From contig NZ_CP045292.1 in assembly GCF_009363055.1 (NCBI RefSeq), positions 2,790,001 through 2,854,000 of the forward strand: 64,000 bases of DNA. Direction: 5' to 3'. A model generated the notes under the pieces. The model saw only the letters and a list, made by a program, of their open reading frames with translations, was not told the DNA's origin and made no database searches. This stretch comes from Flavobacterium haoranii (GTDB taxonomy: Bacteria; Bacteroidota; Bacteroidia; Flavobacteriales; Flavobacteriaceae). The position numbers and the translations under genes are program-made. This document shows positions 40,675 through 51,298 of the stretch, piece after piece; positions within the stretch are counted from its first letter, which is position 1, and each line of letters opens with the position of its first letter.

Positions 40675-42120
40675 ATGAATTTGTTAAAAAAGTATTTTGT
40701 TTTTGCTTTTCTTTTTGTTTTGACTGCTGGATTATCGCAAGAAAAAAGAGATTCAGATAAAAAAGAGCCTGTTGAAAAGGATGCTAAAAATAAAAGGGTT
40801 GATAAAAGTGATTCTGAAAAAAGAGATTCTGTTTACATTCCAAATAAGGTAATTAACAAGACGGTTTCTGATACGGTGCATCCTAAAGATCGTGAAAAAA
40901 ACTACAATCGCTGGTCAGTTAATTTAAATGTGGGTACTAATATAGGTATTCGTCCTTTTACGGATGGCTATTACGCTACTACTCCTAATTATTTTACCAA
41001 ACCGGAGTTCAATCATTTTGATTTGAATGTTCGTAGAATGTTCAATACCAAGTTTGGGGTAATGTGGGATTTTGGATATGATAACTTTAATGCTGATTCG
41101 GGAAGTCCTGATTTTAGTAACAATATGTATCGTACCAGTTTTCAAGGGGTGATGAATATTCATCGTGCCTTTAATTGGGAAGAATTTACGGAAACTTTTG
41201 GTTTGCAAATACATTTAGGTCCCGGTTTTTCATTTTTAGAAGGGCCAGGTACTTCGACTTTTAATAATTATGATAATATATTCAGTTTTTTGGCGGGAGC
41301 TACAGCAATGATTAAAGTTTCCGATCGTTTAGCTTTTAATTTAGATTATACGATGACAACTAATTATACGCATCATTTGGCTTTAGATGGTATGTCGCAA
41401 GTAGATCCAAGTTTAAGTAGAACCGGTTTGGTACATTCAACAACTTTAGGGTTAACTTTATATTTAGGAAGAAAAGAACGTCATGCCGATTGGTATTGGG
41501 AAAATTTATATGTTAAAGACGAATATCAAGATTTGTTAGCGCGAGTTGAAGAACTCGAAACAATGATGAATGATACCGATAGAGATGGAGTGCCTGATTA
41601 TTTAGATGCAGAAAATAACACTATAGCAGGTGTTGCTGTAGATACCAAAGGTCGTGCTATTGATTTAAATAATAATGGGGTGCCAGACGAGTTAGAGCGT
41701 TATATCAATAATAAGTATGGCGATATGCAAACGGTAATTAATAATATGGCTTCAGGGGAGTATTCAAGTGCTCAAATGAAACAAATGATTAATGGTCAGT
41801 ATGTGAATGTATTTTTCGATTTTGATGAAACTAGAATTACAACGGGTACTATCTCGGCAATTAATTTCTTAATTAAGTATTTAAATGCAAATCCAGATTC
41901 AAAAGCTGAGGTTATTGGATATGCTGATGAAATGGGGGATGCAAATTATAATATAGCTCTCTCTAGAAAAAGAGCGCAACGTGTTATGGAGATGATTGTT
42001 CGTTCTGGAATTGATCCTAATCGTTTGAAATTAGTGGTTAAAGGAGAAGATAATTCAGTACCTAAAGATTCTAAGTTAGCAAGACAATTAGTAAGACGAG
42101 TTGCCTTTAAAGTTGATTAA
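40675..42120 (+). CDS. OmpA-family outer-membrane protein
   Basis: A 481-residue protein with signal peptide (MNLLKKYFVFAFLFVLTAGL), a charged linker rich in Lys, Asp and Glu (about residues 24-70), an N-terminal barrel region (WSVNLNVGTNIGIRPF onward), a thrombospondin-type-3 calcium motif (DTDRDGVPDYLD, DLNNNGVPDELE) and a C-terminal OmpA domain that binds peptidoglycan (VFFDFDETRITTGTISAINF, then IGYADEMGDANYNIALSRKR). This is the standard flavobacterial OmpA layout. It probably anchors the outer membrane to the cell wall. It has its own promoter and terminator. Confidence 0.92.
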   Translation: MNLLKKYFVFAFLFVLTAGLSQEKRDSDKKEPVEKDAKNKRVDKSDSEKRDSVYIPNKVINKTVSDTVHPKDREKNYNRWSVNLNVGTNIGIRPFTDGYYATTPNYFTKPEFNHFDLNVRRMFNTKFGVMWDFGYDNFNADSGSPDFSNNMYRTSFQGVMNIHRAFNWEEFTETFGLQIHLGPGFSFLEGPGTSTFNNYDNIFSFLAGATAMIKVSDRLAFNLDYTMTTNYTHHLALDGMSQVDPSLSRTGLVHSTTLGLTLYLGRKERHADWYWENLYVKDEYQDLLARVEELETMMNDTDRDGVPDYLDAENNTIAGVAVDTKGRAIDLNNNGVPDELERYINNKYGDMQTVINNMASGEYSSAQMKQMINGQYVNVFFDFDETRITTGTISAINFLIKYLNANPDSKAEVIGYADEMGDANYNIALSRKRAQRVMEMIVRSGIDPNRLKLVVKGEDNSVPKDSKLARQLVRRVAFKVD

Positions 42121-42140
42121 TTAATAAAATAAAGTCTTAT

Positions 42141-42173
42141 AAGGCCTGTAAGTTGATTACAGGTCTTTTTTTT
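42141..42173 (+). terminator. Rho-independent terminator of the OmpA-family gene
   Basis: CCTGTAA at 42145-42151 pairs with TTACAGG at 42157-42163, extended by four outer pairs including one G-U, then a T-run. Confidence 0.88.
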
Positions 42174-42177
42174 GTGC

Positions 42178-42215
42178 TATTTTTGTACTAATTGAAATAT
42201 TTTTCTAATTTCAAT
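42178..42215 (+). promoter_or_regulatory. Promoter and inverted repeat before the TPR regulator
   Basis: TATTTTTG at 42178-42185 matches the -7 box. Immediately downstream, ATTGAAAT (42191-42198) and ATTTCAAT (42208-42215) form a perfect inverted repeat with a 9-base spacer around the expected transcription start. It could be an operator, possibly for the gene's own product, or a leader hairpin. Confidence 0.5.
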
Positions 42216-42235
42216 GTGTTACTTTCTTCAATACT

Positions 42236-44061
42236 ATGAAAAAAAATATTATTTTACTTTTTTTATTATTTGCAATTTTATCTTGGAGTCAATCTAGAAA
42301 AGCTTATGATCGCTTATTTCATTCCTTTTCAAAAGTTCAGTTTTCAAACCCCGAACTTTCAAAACAATATTTAGATTCCATATTGGTATTGCCAAAACTA
42401 CCCGATAGTCTCGTAAGCAAAACCCAAAATGATATAGGAATTTATCATGCTTTGGTAGGGGATTATGATAACGCGCTTTTGCATTTTGTTAAAGCGTATA
42501 ATACTGAATCATCTCATAATAAGCAATCAAAAGCCAATATCTTATGTAATATAGCCAATACACAAAAGTTGTTTGGTAAATTTGATTTGGCTCTTCAAAA
42601 TTTAGATTTAGCTAAAAAATTATATACTGCTTTAGATGATGAAAAAAACATTTTAAAAGTAGAAAGTGAAAAATCGGCTGTTTATTATGCCAAATCGAAT
42701 TATAATAAAGCACTAGAACTATCAACCGAATTGTTGCCTAAATTAGAAAAATTGGGTGACAGGCGTTTGTATAATATTCAATTGTTACGTCAAGCTAATA
42801 TTCAATTCAATATTGGGGATTATGAAGGGGCAATAACAAATTATAAATTGGTATTGCCTTTTTTAGTATTAATGAAGCTAACAATTTGCAAAACAAGTAT
42901 GTGGCATTAATGAATATAGGAGAAAGTTATGCCGAATTAAATCGTAAAGAAGCTATAGGTTATTTCAATCAATCTTTGAAAGGGTTTCGTGAAATTACAG
43001 ACAAAAGAAATGAACATTTTTGTTTGAGTCGTATTGGAAAATATTATTATAGAAATGGAAATTTTAGAAATGCTTTATCCTATCTAAAAACATCATTTGA
43101 TTATTTATATACAAATCTACCTCATTTATCTTTAGAGGTCTATACGTATTATGTTGGTTGTCACTTACAATTAAACAATTATACTGCTTTAAACGAGATT
43201 TTAAAATATAACACTTCCGAGATGTTAGTGGAAGCAAATTCACAAGAAAAAATATTTTATTTTGAAACCTTAGCTCTGTATTATGATAAAGTTGGAGATG
43301 CCAAGAATCATTTTGATGTACTCAAAAAAATCCAAAAATTGTATCACGACCGAGATAAAAACAATTCATTTGAGGCTTTACAAAAAAAATTAAACCTGTA
43401 TGAATTAAATACCACCATCGATAAAAATAAAAATTTAGAATTACAAGTTTCCAATTTAAAGCTACAAAATGCAGTGGTGTTGGTTTCAATATTACTATTA
43501 GTTTTGTTGATTGTGTTTTTAATAGATAAACAAAGAAAGAAAAACAAAATACAGCAATTAATTTTAGCACAATTAGAACAAGAAAAGATGTTACATGAAA
43601 AACGGGCTAAATTAAAAGAAGTTGAATTGCAATACAAAACCGAAATAACGCAAACCAAAGAACGAGAATTAACCGCGTTACAATTAAAAATTCATCAAGT
43701 AAAAGAAAAAATTTTGGACTATTTATCTGTTAATGAATTTCAATTGGATAAAAAGATTTTGTCTAAAATTACCAAACAAATAGTTCGTCATTTTGACAAC
43801 GATGATTATTGGAAAGAATTTCAGTTAAAGTTTGCTAATATGCATCCTGATTTTATTGCTACTATAAAATCAAAGTATCCTAATTTAACCAAAAAAGATA
43901 TTGATTTTTTAATTTTAATCAAATTAAATTTAAGTAATAAAGAAATGGCAACCTTAATTAATATCTCTTATGAAAGTGTTATTAGTAAGCGATATTTACT
44001 TCGTAAGAAAATGAGCTTTTCTTCTGATAATGAATTAGTTGAATTTTTACATATCATGTAA
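42236..44061 (+). CDS. TPR-transmembrane-LuxR-type HTH regulator (frame broken at 42859-42864)
   Basis: A 608-residue protein once a T is added to the six-T run at 42859-42864 (restoring LPFFSINEANNLQNKYVALM). It starts with a signal peptide (MKKNIILLFLLFAILSWSQS), followed by several tetratricopeptide repeats in the periplasm (LVGDYDNALLHFVKAYN, IGESYAELNRKEAIGYFNQS), a membrane helix (AVVLVSILLLVLLIVFLI), a charged coiled coil and a C-terminal LuxR-type helix-turn-helix (TKKDIDFLILIKLNLSNKEM, then LINISYESVISKRYLLRKKM). This one-component sensor layout is common in Bacteroidota. It may control the adjacent T9SS gene; that is inference. Confidence 0.85.
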
Positions 44062-44101
44062 AATCTATATTTTTTCTATATAGTAAAACAAAGCAATATA
44101 T

Positions 44102-44109
44102 TATATTTG
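44102..44109 (+). promoter_or_regulatory. Promoter -7 box TATATTTG before the repeat-containing T9SS protein
   Basis: TATATTTG matches TAnnTTTG and lies 22 bases before the ATG at 44132. No obvious TTG element accompanies it. Confidence 0.5.
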
Positions 44110-44131
44110 CACAAATTTTAATTTTTAAATT

Positions 44132-47100
44132 ATGAAAAATTTATTACAATTAACTTACTTTAAGAAAGTTTTCTTTTCCATTTCCTTTCTTTTCTTGGCG
44201 TTTGTGGGTTTTTCTCAAACATCAACTTTTTATGATTTTAATACTCCAGGTGATTTATCAGAGTTTTTTACAAGAGGGAACACAAACACAACTAATATCA
44301 CACAATCTACAAATACAGGTTTAGGCTCAACAGGTGCTGTTAATATTGGTAATGCATCAGCATATGAAGTTTACACTACTAAACAAGGGTATTCTAATGG
44401 AGGTATAGGTTCGGTATATGAATTTTCTACTTTTATTAAAAGTGAATATAATTCAGGATATAGTGCTATTGGATTTACATCTGTTTCGGCTCAACCTCAT
44501 GCTAATAGTGGTAATCCAGCAGTTTGTTTGGGTGTTTCTGTACACGGAGGTGGGTTTATTTTTTACAATAATTCTACAGCAGATTATGGTGATTGGCAAT
44601 ATGGAGGTGTTGTAAATGCGAGCATTTTTGACTTGTTAAACTATGGTTCGCCAGATAAATGGTATAAAATAGTATTAAAAATTACAGCTCAAGCTAACAG
44701 TGCTTATCATTTGCGATTAGAAATTTGGCCTTCTGATGCATCAGGTAATTTACTTTACGGTAGTGCTTCTGCTGTACAAGAGCGTACTTTTACCAACACT
44801 TCAATCGCAAATTCATCTGTATTGTATTCTTATTTCGGATTTGGTGGGTATAGAGTTTCTAATTTCGATAATTACAGTATGAATTTACAAGGATCTACTG
44901 TTATTGAACAAGGAGCTCCAGTAGTTGTAAATGGTACAGCTGTATTAAGTCCAGTTTTAAATAATTCAATTGATATTGAAGGTAGTGTAACAGATGACAG
45001 ACAGGATCCCGTAACTGAAAGAGGTTTTGTTTGGAACACAACGGGTAATCCAACCATCAATGATCAAAAAATAGTTTATGGTAGTGGCCAAGGAAACTTC
45101 ACAGGAACAATTAATAATTTAGCATCGGGTACCTATTACCTAAGAGCTTTTGCTACCAATTCAGCTGGTTCAAGTTATGGTAATGAACAAACAGTTATTG
45201 TGCCTACACAACCAAGTACCATCTCTGTAGTTGAATCTATTAATGATTTTGTAAAAACTTGTGCTTCTTTACCTTCAGAGTCTCAAACTTTTTCAGTTTC
45301 AGGTTCTAACTTGTCATCTGCCATTGAGATAGGTTCTGTAACTGGTCTTGAATATTCATTAAACGGTACAACATATCAAAATACATTAACTTTAAACCCT
45401 GTTTCTGGATCGGTTGCTGCTACAACAGTTTATGTACGTATGACAGCTACTCAAATAAGTGGATTCACGGATTATATTTCAATTAGCGCAACAGGAGCAT
45501 TAGGTTATTCTATTGCTGCTAATGGAACTTACACGGCTTCATTCTCTGTTGATACACAGCCAACTGTTGTAAATAGTCAGGTTTGTAAGGATACATCTTC
45601 AGAGACCATTAGTTTTACAACTATTGGAAGTGATTTTTCTATTCAGTGGTACAGCAATACTACAAATAGTTACACAGGAGCTACTTTAATTTCAGGAGCT
45701 ACTAGTAATTCATTATCCTTACCAACTAATATCGTTGGTACAAAATATTATTTTGCAAAATTAACTGCAAATTCGGGATCTTGTAATGTAGATACTCAAG
45801 TGGTGTCTCAAACGGTAATACAAAATATTAGTAATATCGGTTGGATTTCAGGAACAATAGATTTAGCATCAGATGCTACTACAACTACTTATACCATTCC
45901 TGTAGTTAGTGGTGCTACGAGTTATGTTTGGAACTTACCTTCGGGTATGACCAGACAGTCACAAACAGGTAATTCTATCACAGTTGCCATTGCAGAGTCT
46001 TTTACAAGTGGAACTGTATCGGTTTATGCACAAAATGATTGTGGAGTAACAGCTACACGTTCGTTTTATTCTACCAAGTTAACAGGAGGAATTTCTTTTA
46101 GTGTAAGTGGAGCTCCAGTTATTTGTACAAATGCAACGGCCACCTATACAGCTACAACTATAGCTAACGGAGTTTATTCTTGGACAGTTCCTGCAGGAAT
46201 GACTATAGTATCAGGGCAAGGAACAAATGAAATTTCGGTTTCAACTGATGCAAGTTTTTCTTCAGGAAATATAAAAGCCACTTGTGCAACGTCACAATAT
46301 ACTTATCAAAGTAATTATGCTGTTTCTGGAGTTGCTTTACCATCTGCTATTACAGGACCTTCTAATTTATGTGGATTAACAACAGCTACTTATTCTGTTA
46401 CAAATGTACCAGGTACAACGTATATATGGAGTTTACCAGAAGGTATGGTTGTTTCAGGGGCAAACAATACATCCTCAATAAACGTAACTATCTCAGGAAG
46501 TGTAAGCGGCACAATATCTGTTCAAGCACAAAACAGTTGTGGGTTAAGTACTCCTAGATATTTAGCTGTAAATTCAGCACCAATTGTTGGTGGAATTAAT
46601 GGGGTAAATCGTGTCTGTGGAGCGGTACAAGTTACATTAGATAATCAGGGGAATGTGGTTTCAAATTCGGCATTAAATAGTTATACTTACAGTGTTGCTG
46701 CTGTTGCTGGGGCTGATTCTTATTTGTGGACGGTTCCAACGGGTGCTACTATAGAAAGTGGACAAGGTACTAATAGCATAACGATAAGTTATGATTTGGT
46801 TAGTTTCGAATCGGGTAATATTACGGTTCAAGCAGTAAATTCAAGTTGTGGTTCTGGCCCAATTCGTAGTTTAACTGTAAGCGCTGTTACAGGTGCTATT
46901 TCGGGTCCAACAAATTTGTGTGGCCTTACAAGTGTTTCATATAGTGTTCCATCGGATATAGGTACTGATTTTGTATGGACATTACCCGAAGGGATGAGTG
47001 TTTCCAATGGTGCTGGTACTTCTTCTATTTCTGTTTTAGTAGCGCATCCAGTAAATAATAGTATTCCTGTAAGCGTTCAATTTGCTACAGCCTGTGGTGG

Positions 47101-49104
47101 AACAAGAACTTTATCATTAGGGGTTAGTTGTTCTGATTATACGAATCTTATTCCATCTTATTGTAATTCAAGTTCAGTGAGTCCATCTCAATGGGTAGAT
47201 GCTCAGTCTATTTCTGGAGCTACAGGATATAAATTTAATATTTACACATCTACAGGTGTTTTTATTACAGCTATTGAAAGGTCTACTTACTTTTTCAGGT
47301 TTTCACAGATGAATTTCACTTATGGAGCCACATATCAAGTAGGGGTTCAGGTGAAACAAGGCGAAGTATATGGCGCAGAGGGGTCTAGATGTAATATTAC
47401 CTTAAGTCAGCTACCGACAACAACACTAGTAAGTGCTATGTGTAATTCAAGTTCAGTGAGTCCATCTCAATGGGTAGATGCTCAGTCTATTTCTGGAGCT
47501 ACAGGATATAAATTTAATATTTACACATCTACAGGTGTTTTTATTACAGCTATTGAAAGGTCTACTTACTTTTTCAGGTTTTCACAGATGAATTTCACTT
47601 ATGGAGCCACATATCAAGTAGGGGTTCAGGTTAAGCAAGGCGAAGTATATGGCGCAGAGGGGTCTAGATGTAATATTACCTTAAGTCAGCTACCGACAAC
47701 AACACTAGTAAGTGCTATGTGTAATTCAAGTTCAGTGAGTCCATCACAATGGATAGATGCACAACCTATTTCAGGGCAACAGGATATCGTTTTAATATCT
47801 ACACATCATCAGGAGAATTTATTACTACTATTGATAGGTCAATTTACTTCTTTAGATTTTCACAAATGAACTTTAGCTATGGAACTACATATCAAGTAGG
47901 AGTTCAGGTGAAACAAGGAGAAGTATACGGTAATGAGGGATCGAGATGTAATGTTACATTAAGTGAACTACCAACAACAACACTTGTAACTTCTATGTGT
48001 GGATCAACTTCAGTTAGCCCATCACAATGGATAGATGCACAACCTATTTCAGGGGCTACAGGATATCGTTTTAATATCTACACATCATCAGGAGAATTTA
48101 TTACTACTATTGATAGGTCAATTTACTTCTTTAGATTTTCACAAATGAACTTTAGCTATGGAACTACATATCAAGTAGGAGTTCAGGTGAAACAAGGAGA
48201 AGTATACGGTAATGAGGGATCGAGATGTAATGTTACATTAAGTGAACTACCAACAACAACACTTGTAACTTCTATGTGTGGATCAACTTCAGTTAGCCCA
48301 TCACAATGGATAGATGCACAACCTATTTCAGGGGCTACAGGATATCGATTTAATATCTACACATCATCAGGAGAATTTATTACTGCTATTGATAGGTCAA
48401 TTTACTTCTTTAGATTTTCACAAATGAACTTTAGCTATGGAACTACATATCAAGTAGGAGTTCAGGCTAAACAAGGATTAGTTTATGGAACTGAAGGATC
48501 GAGATGCACCATTACATTAAGTGGTCCGCCAACAACATCAATCGAAAGTGCACAATGTGGAACTAGTATATTATATACTGATGCTATATATGCGGTTTCT
48601 GTATCTGACGCTACGGGATATAAATTCAATTTTTACAACCAAGCTGGGACAACGTTAGTTACATCGTTTGAAAGTGCTACGAATTGGTTTAGTTTTTCAC
48701 AATTAACGGGTTATACATTTGATACAACATATCAAGTTAGAGTACAAGTGATAAGAGGAACAGAATATGGAGTAGAAGGAACAGCTTGTTCAATTACGGT
48801 ACTTACAGACGCACCAGCACGTGCTTTATCAAATCAAGACGAAATCAAGACAAGTATGGTTTCGGAATTCAAGGCGTATCCAAATCCATTTACTACCACA
48901 TTTAGCATTACACCAATGGAACGAGAAACGGCAACGTTATTCTATCAAGTGTATGATGTAACCGGAAAAATGATGGAGAGCCGTTCGGTAGAGGCGAATG
49001 AAATCACAAACCATACCATTGGAGAACAATATCCAGCAGGAATGTATTTAGTGATAGTACGTCAAGGCGCTAACACACAAACTTTTAAAATGGTTAAGCA
49101 ATAA
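44132..49104 (+). CDS. Large repeat-containing T9SS type A secreted protein (frame broken near 47774)
   Basis: After repair this is a 1657-residue surface or secreted protein. It has a signal peptide (MKNLLQLTYFKKVFFSISFL...), an N-terminal lectin/LamG-like region (to about residue 250), a fibronectin-III-like region (SVTDDRQDPVTERGFVWNT), several PKD/Ig-like modules (GPTNLCGLTSVSYSV, FVWTLPEGMSVSNGAGTSSI), six tandem 93-residue units at 47162-48834, and a type A sorting domain (YPNPFTTTFSITPME, then GMYLVIVRQGANTQTFKM). In the third unit the sequence has GGGCAACAGG where sister units have GGGGCTACAGG, so one base is lost and the frame shifts; the unit is 278 rather than 279 bases. Function probably adhesion or enzyme-free binding. 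Confidence 0.9.
47162..48834 (+). repeat. Six tandem 279-base coding repeats
   Basis: Units begin at 47162, 47441, 47720, 47998, 48277 and 48556. Spacing is 279 bases except the third (278, the frameshift). Units 1 and 2 are almost identical to each other; units 3 to 5 form a second near-identical group (the start of unit 3 still resembles units 1 and 2); unit 6 is diverged but keeps the length. Each encodes a 93-residue module with ATGYKFNIYTSTG and TYQVGVQVKQGEVYG as landmarks. Confidence 0.95.
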
Positions 49105-49127
49105 TTATATTTCATAGTTTTACTCTG

Positions 49128-49163
49128 AAAACCGTCTCAAATCAATTTGAGGCGGTTTTTTTG
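49128..49163 (+). terminator. Rho-independent terminator of the repeat-containing gene
   Basis: AAAACCGTCTCAAA at 49128-49141 pairs with TTTGAGGCGGTTTT at 49146-49159 (one G-U pair), followed by a T-run. Confidence 0.9.
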
Positions 49164-49184
49164 TTAAAATAATTATAAAAATTG

Positions 49185-49192
49185 TAGATTTG
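49185..49192 (+). promoter_or_regulatory. glmS promoter, -7 box TAGATTTG
   Basis: TAGATTTG matches TAnnTTTG and lies 49 bases before the glmS ATG. No glmS ribozyme-like structure is evident in this short leader. Confidence 0.45.
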
Positions 49193-49241
49193 TTACTTAA
49201 TAAGTTGTTATATAGAATTAATAAAATTATACCATATAGTT

Positions 49242-51088
49242 ATGTGTGGAATTGTAGGATATATAGGCAAAAGAGATGCTTATTCTGTAATTATTAAAGG
49301 ATTACACCGTTTAGAATATAGAGGTTATGATAGTGCAGGTATCGTCTTATATGATGGTAACGAATTAAAATTATCTAAAACTAAAGGTAAGGTATCTGAT
49401 TTAGAAGCAAAAGCGCAAGAAGAAAATACAACAATTGGTAAAATAGGTATGGGGCATACGCGTTGGGCTACTCATGGTGTGCCTAATGATGTTAATTCGC
49501 ATCCTCATTTTTCAAACTCTGGAAAATTAGTAATTATTCATAATGGAATTATTGAAAATTACGAACCTTTAAAACAAGAATTAATCAAAAGAGGTTATGC
49601 TTTTAAATCGGATACAGATACTGAAGTATTGGTTAACTTGATTGAAGAAGTTAAGAAAAAAGAAAATTGTAAGTTAGGTCATGCGGTTCAAATTGCATTA
49701 AACCAAGTTATTGGTGCTTATGCAATTGCAGTAATTGATGTTGAAAAACCTGATGAAATTATAGTAGCACGTTTAGGAAGTCCACTAGCAATTGGAATTG
49801 GAGAAGAAGAATTTTTTATTGCTTCTGATGCAACACCTTTTATCGAGTATACGTCAAATGCTATTTATTTAGAAGATGAAGAAATGGCAATTGTGCGTTT
49901 ACACAAACCATTAAAAGTTAGAAAAATTAAAGACGATTCTTTGGTTGACCCTTATATTCAAGAGCTTCAATTAAACTTGGAGCAAATTGAAAAAGGTGGT
50001 TACGATCATTTTATGATGAAAGAAATCTATGAGCAACCAAGTGTAATCAAAGATACTTATAGAGGAAGACTTTTGGCTAATATAGGTATTGTACAAATGT
50101 CGGGTGTAGAAGATAATTTGGAAAAATTCTTAAATGCTAAACGAATCTTGGTTGTGGCATGTGGAACTTCATGGCATGCTGGATTGGTAGCCGAATATAT
50201 TATCGAAGAATTTTCAAGAATTCCTGTTGAAGTAGAATACGCATCTGAATTCCGATATAGAAATCCTATTATTAATAAAGATGATGTGGTAATTGCAATT
50301 TCTCAATCTGGTGAAACTGCTGATACTCTTGCCGCTATTAAGTTGGCTAAAGAAAATGGAGCATTTGTATTTGGAGTTTGTAATGTGGTTGGTTCTTCCA
50401 TTTCTCGTGAAACTCATGCAGGAGCTTATACACACGCTGGACCAGAAATTGGAGTGGCATCAACAAAAGCATTTACTACGCAAATTACAATTCTTACTTT
50501 GTTAGCACTTCGTTTGGCTAAAGCTAAAGGAACTTTAAGTAATTCTGATTACCAACGTTATTTGCTTGAATTAGAGTTGATACCTGAAAAAGTTGAAGAA
50601 GCATTATTAACAAATGATATTGCTAAAAAATTGCCGAAATTTACAAAGACGCATCGAATTGCTTATATTTAGGTAGAGGATATAATTTCCCAGTAGCTTT
50701 AGAAGGAGCTTTGAAATTAAAAGAGATCTCTTATATTCATGCAGAAGGGTATCCAGCAGCAGAAATGAAGCACGGGCCAATTGCTTTAATTGATGAATCT
50801 ATGCCAGTAATTGTAATTGCTCCAAACAAAGGACATTACGATAAAGTGGTAAGTAATATTCAAGAAATAAAATCAAGAAGCGGAAAAATTATTGCCGTAG
50901 TTACTAAAGGAGATACGCAGGTAAAAGCTTTAGCCGACCACGTAATTGAAATTCCAGAAACAAATGAACCATTTACGCCATTATTAACTACAATTCCGTT
51001 ACAATTATTATCGTATCATATTGCAGTTTTAAGAGGTTGTAATGTTGATCAACCAAGAAATTTAGCAAAATCAGTTACTGTTGAATAA
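49242..51088 (+). CDS. glmS: Glucosamine-6-phosphate synthase, isomerizing (frame broken at 50625-50630)
   Basis: GlmS makes glucosamine-6-phosphate from fructose-6-phosphate and glutamine, the entry step to UDP-GlcNAc. The N-terminal glutaminase has the Cys2 nucleophile ([13 protein letters not shown]), GHTRWATHG and the HNGIIENY motif. The isomerase part has two SIS domains ([25 protein letters not shown] and, after the break, [13 protein letters not shown]) and ends [11 protein letters not shown]. One A is missing from the run at 50625-50630; restoring it gives [20 protein letters not shown] and a 615-residue protein. GlmS is normally essential, so a real disruption is unlikely. It supplies precursors for the polysaccharide locus that follows. 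Confidence 0.95.
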
Positions 51089-51212
51089 ATTTTTTATAAA
51101 GAAATCAAAAAAGTATTAGATTTTAAAAACATAATTTCCTATAAAAGAAATGCATAATGTAAGTAATTGCTAGATTTATTTAATTTATGTTTTGTTAATT
51201 AAATTTAATTTC

Positions 51213-51298
51213 TTGAATTTTGATTATTTTTGATACGTTTGTTTCTAAATTGTTATAATAAGTAAGGGATATTAAATCCCATTACTTGTTTTGTTTTA
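51213..51298 (+). ncRNA. Candidate short RNA: promoter followed closely by a terminator hairpin
   Basis: TTG at 51213-51215 and TACGTTTG at 51234-51241, 18 bases apart, form a full-consensus promoter on the + strand in the gap after glmS. About 20 bases later AAGTAAGGGAT (51260-51270) pairs with ATCCCATTACTT (51276-51287, one bulged base), followed by a T-rich tail into the end of the convergent wbpM gene. A transcript of roughly 50 bases would result. The hairpin may simply be the glmS/wbpM terminator, with the promoter a chance match. Confidence 0.4.

Noticed and set aside
49242..51088. Programmed frameshifting in glmS and the other broken genes
   Set aside because: The sites do not share a slippery heptamer with a downstream structure, they affect many unrelated genes, and one-base homopolymer losses explain them better.
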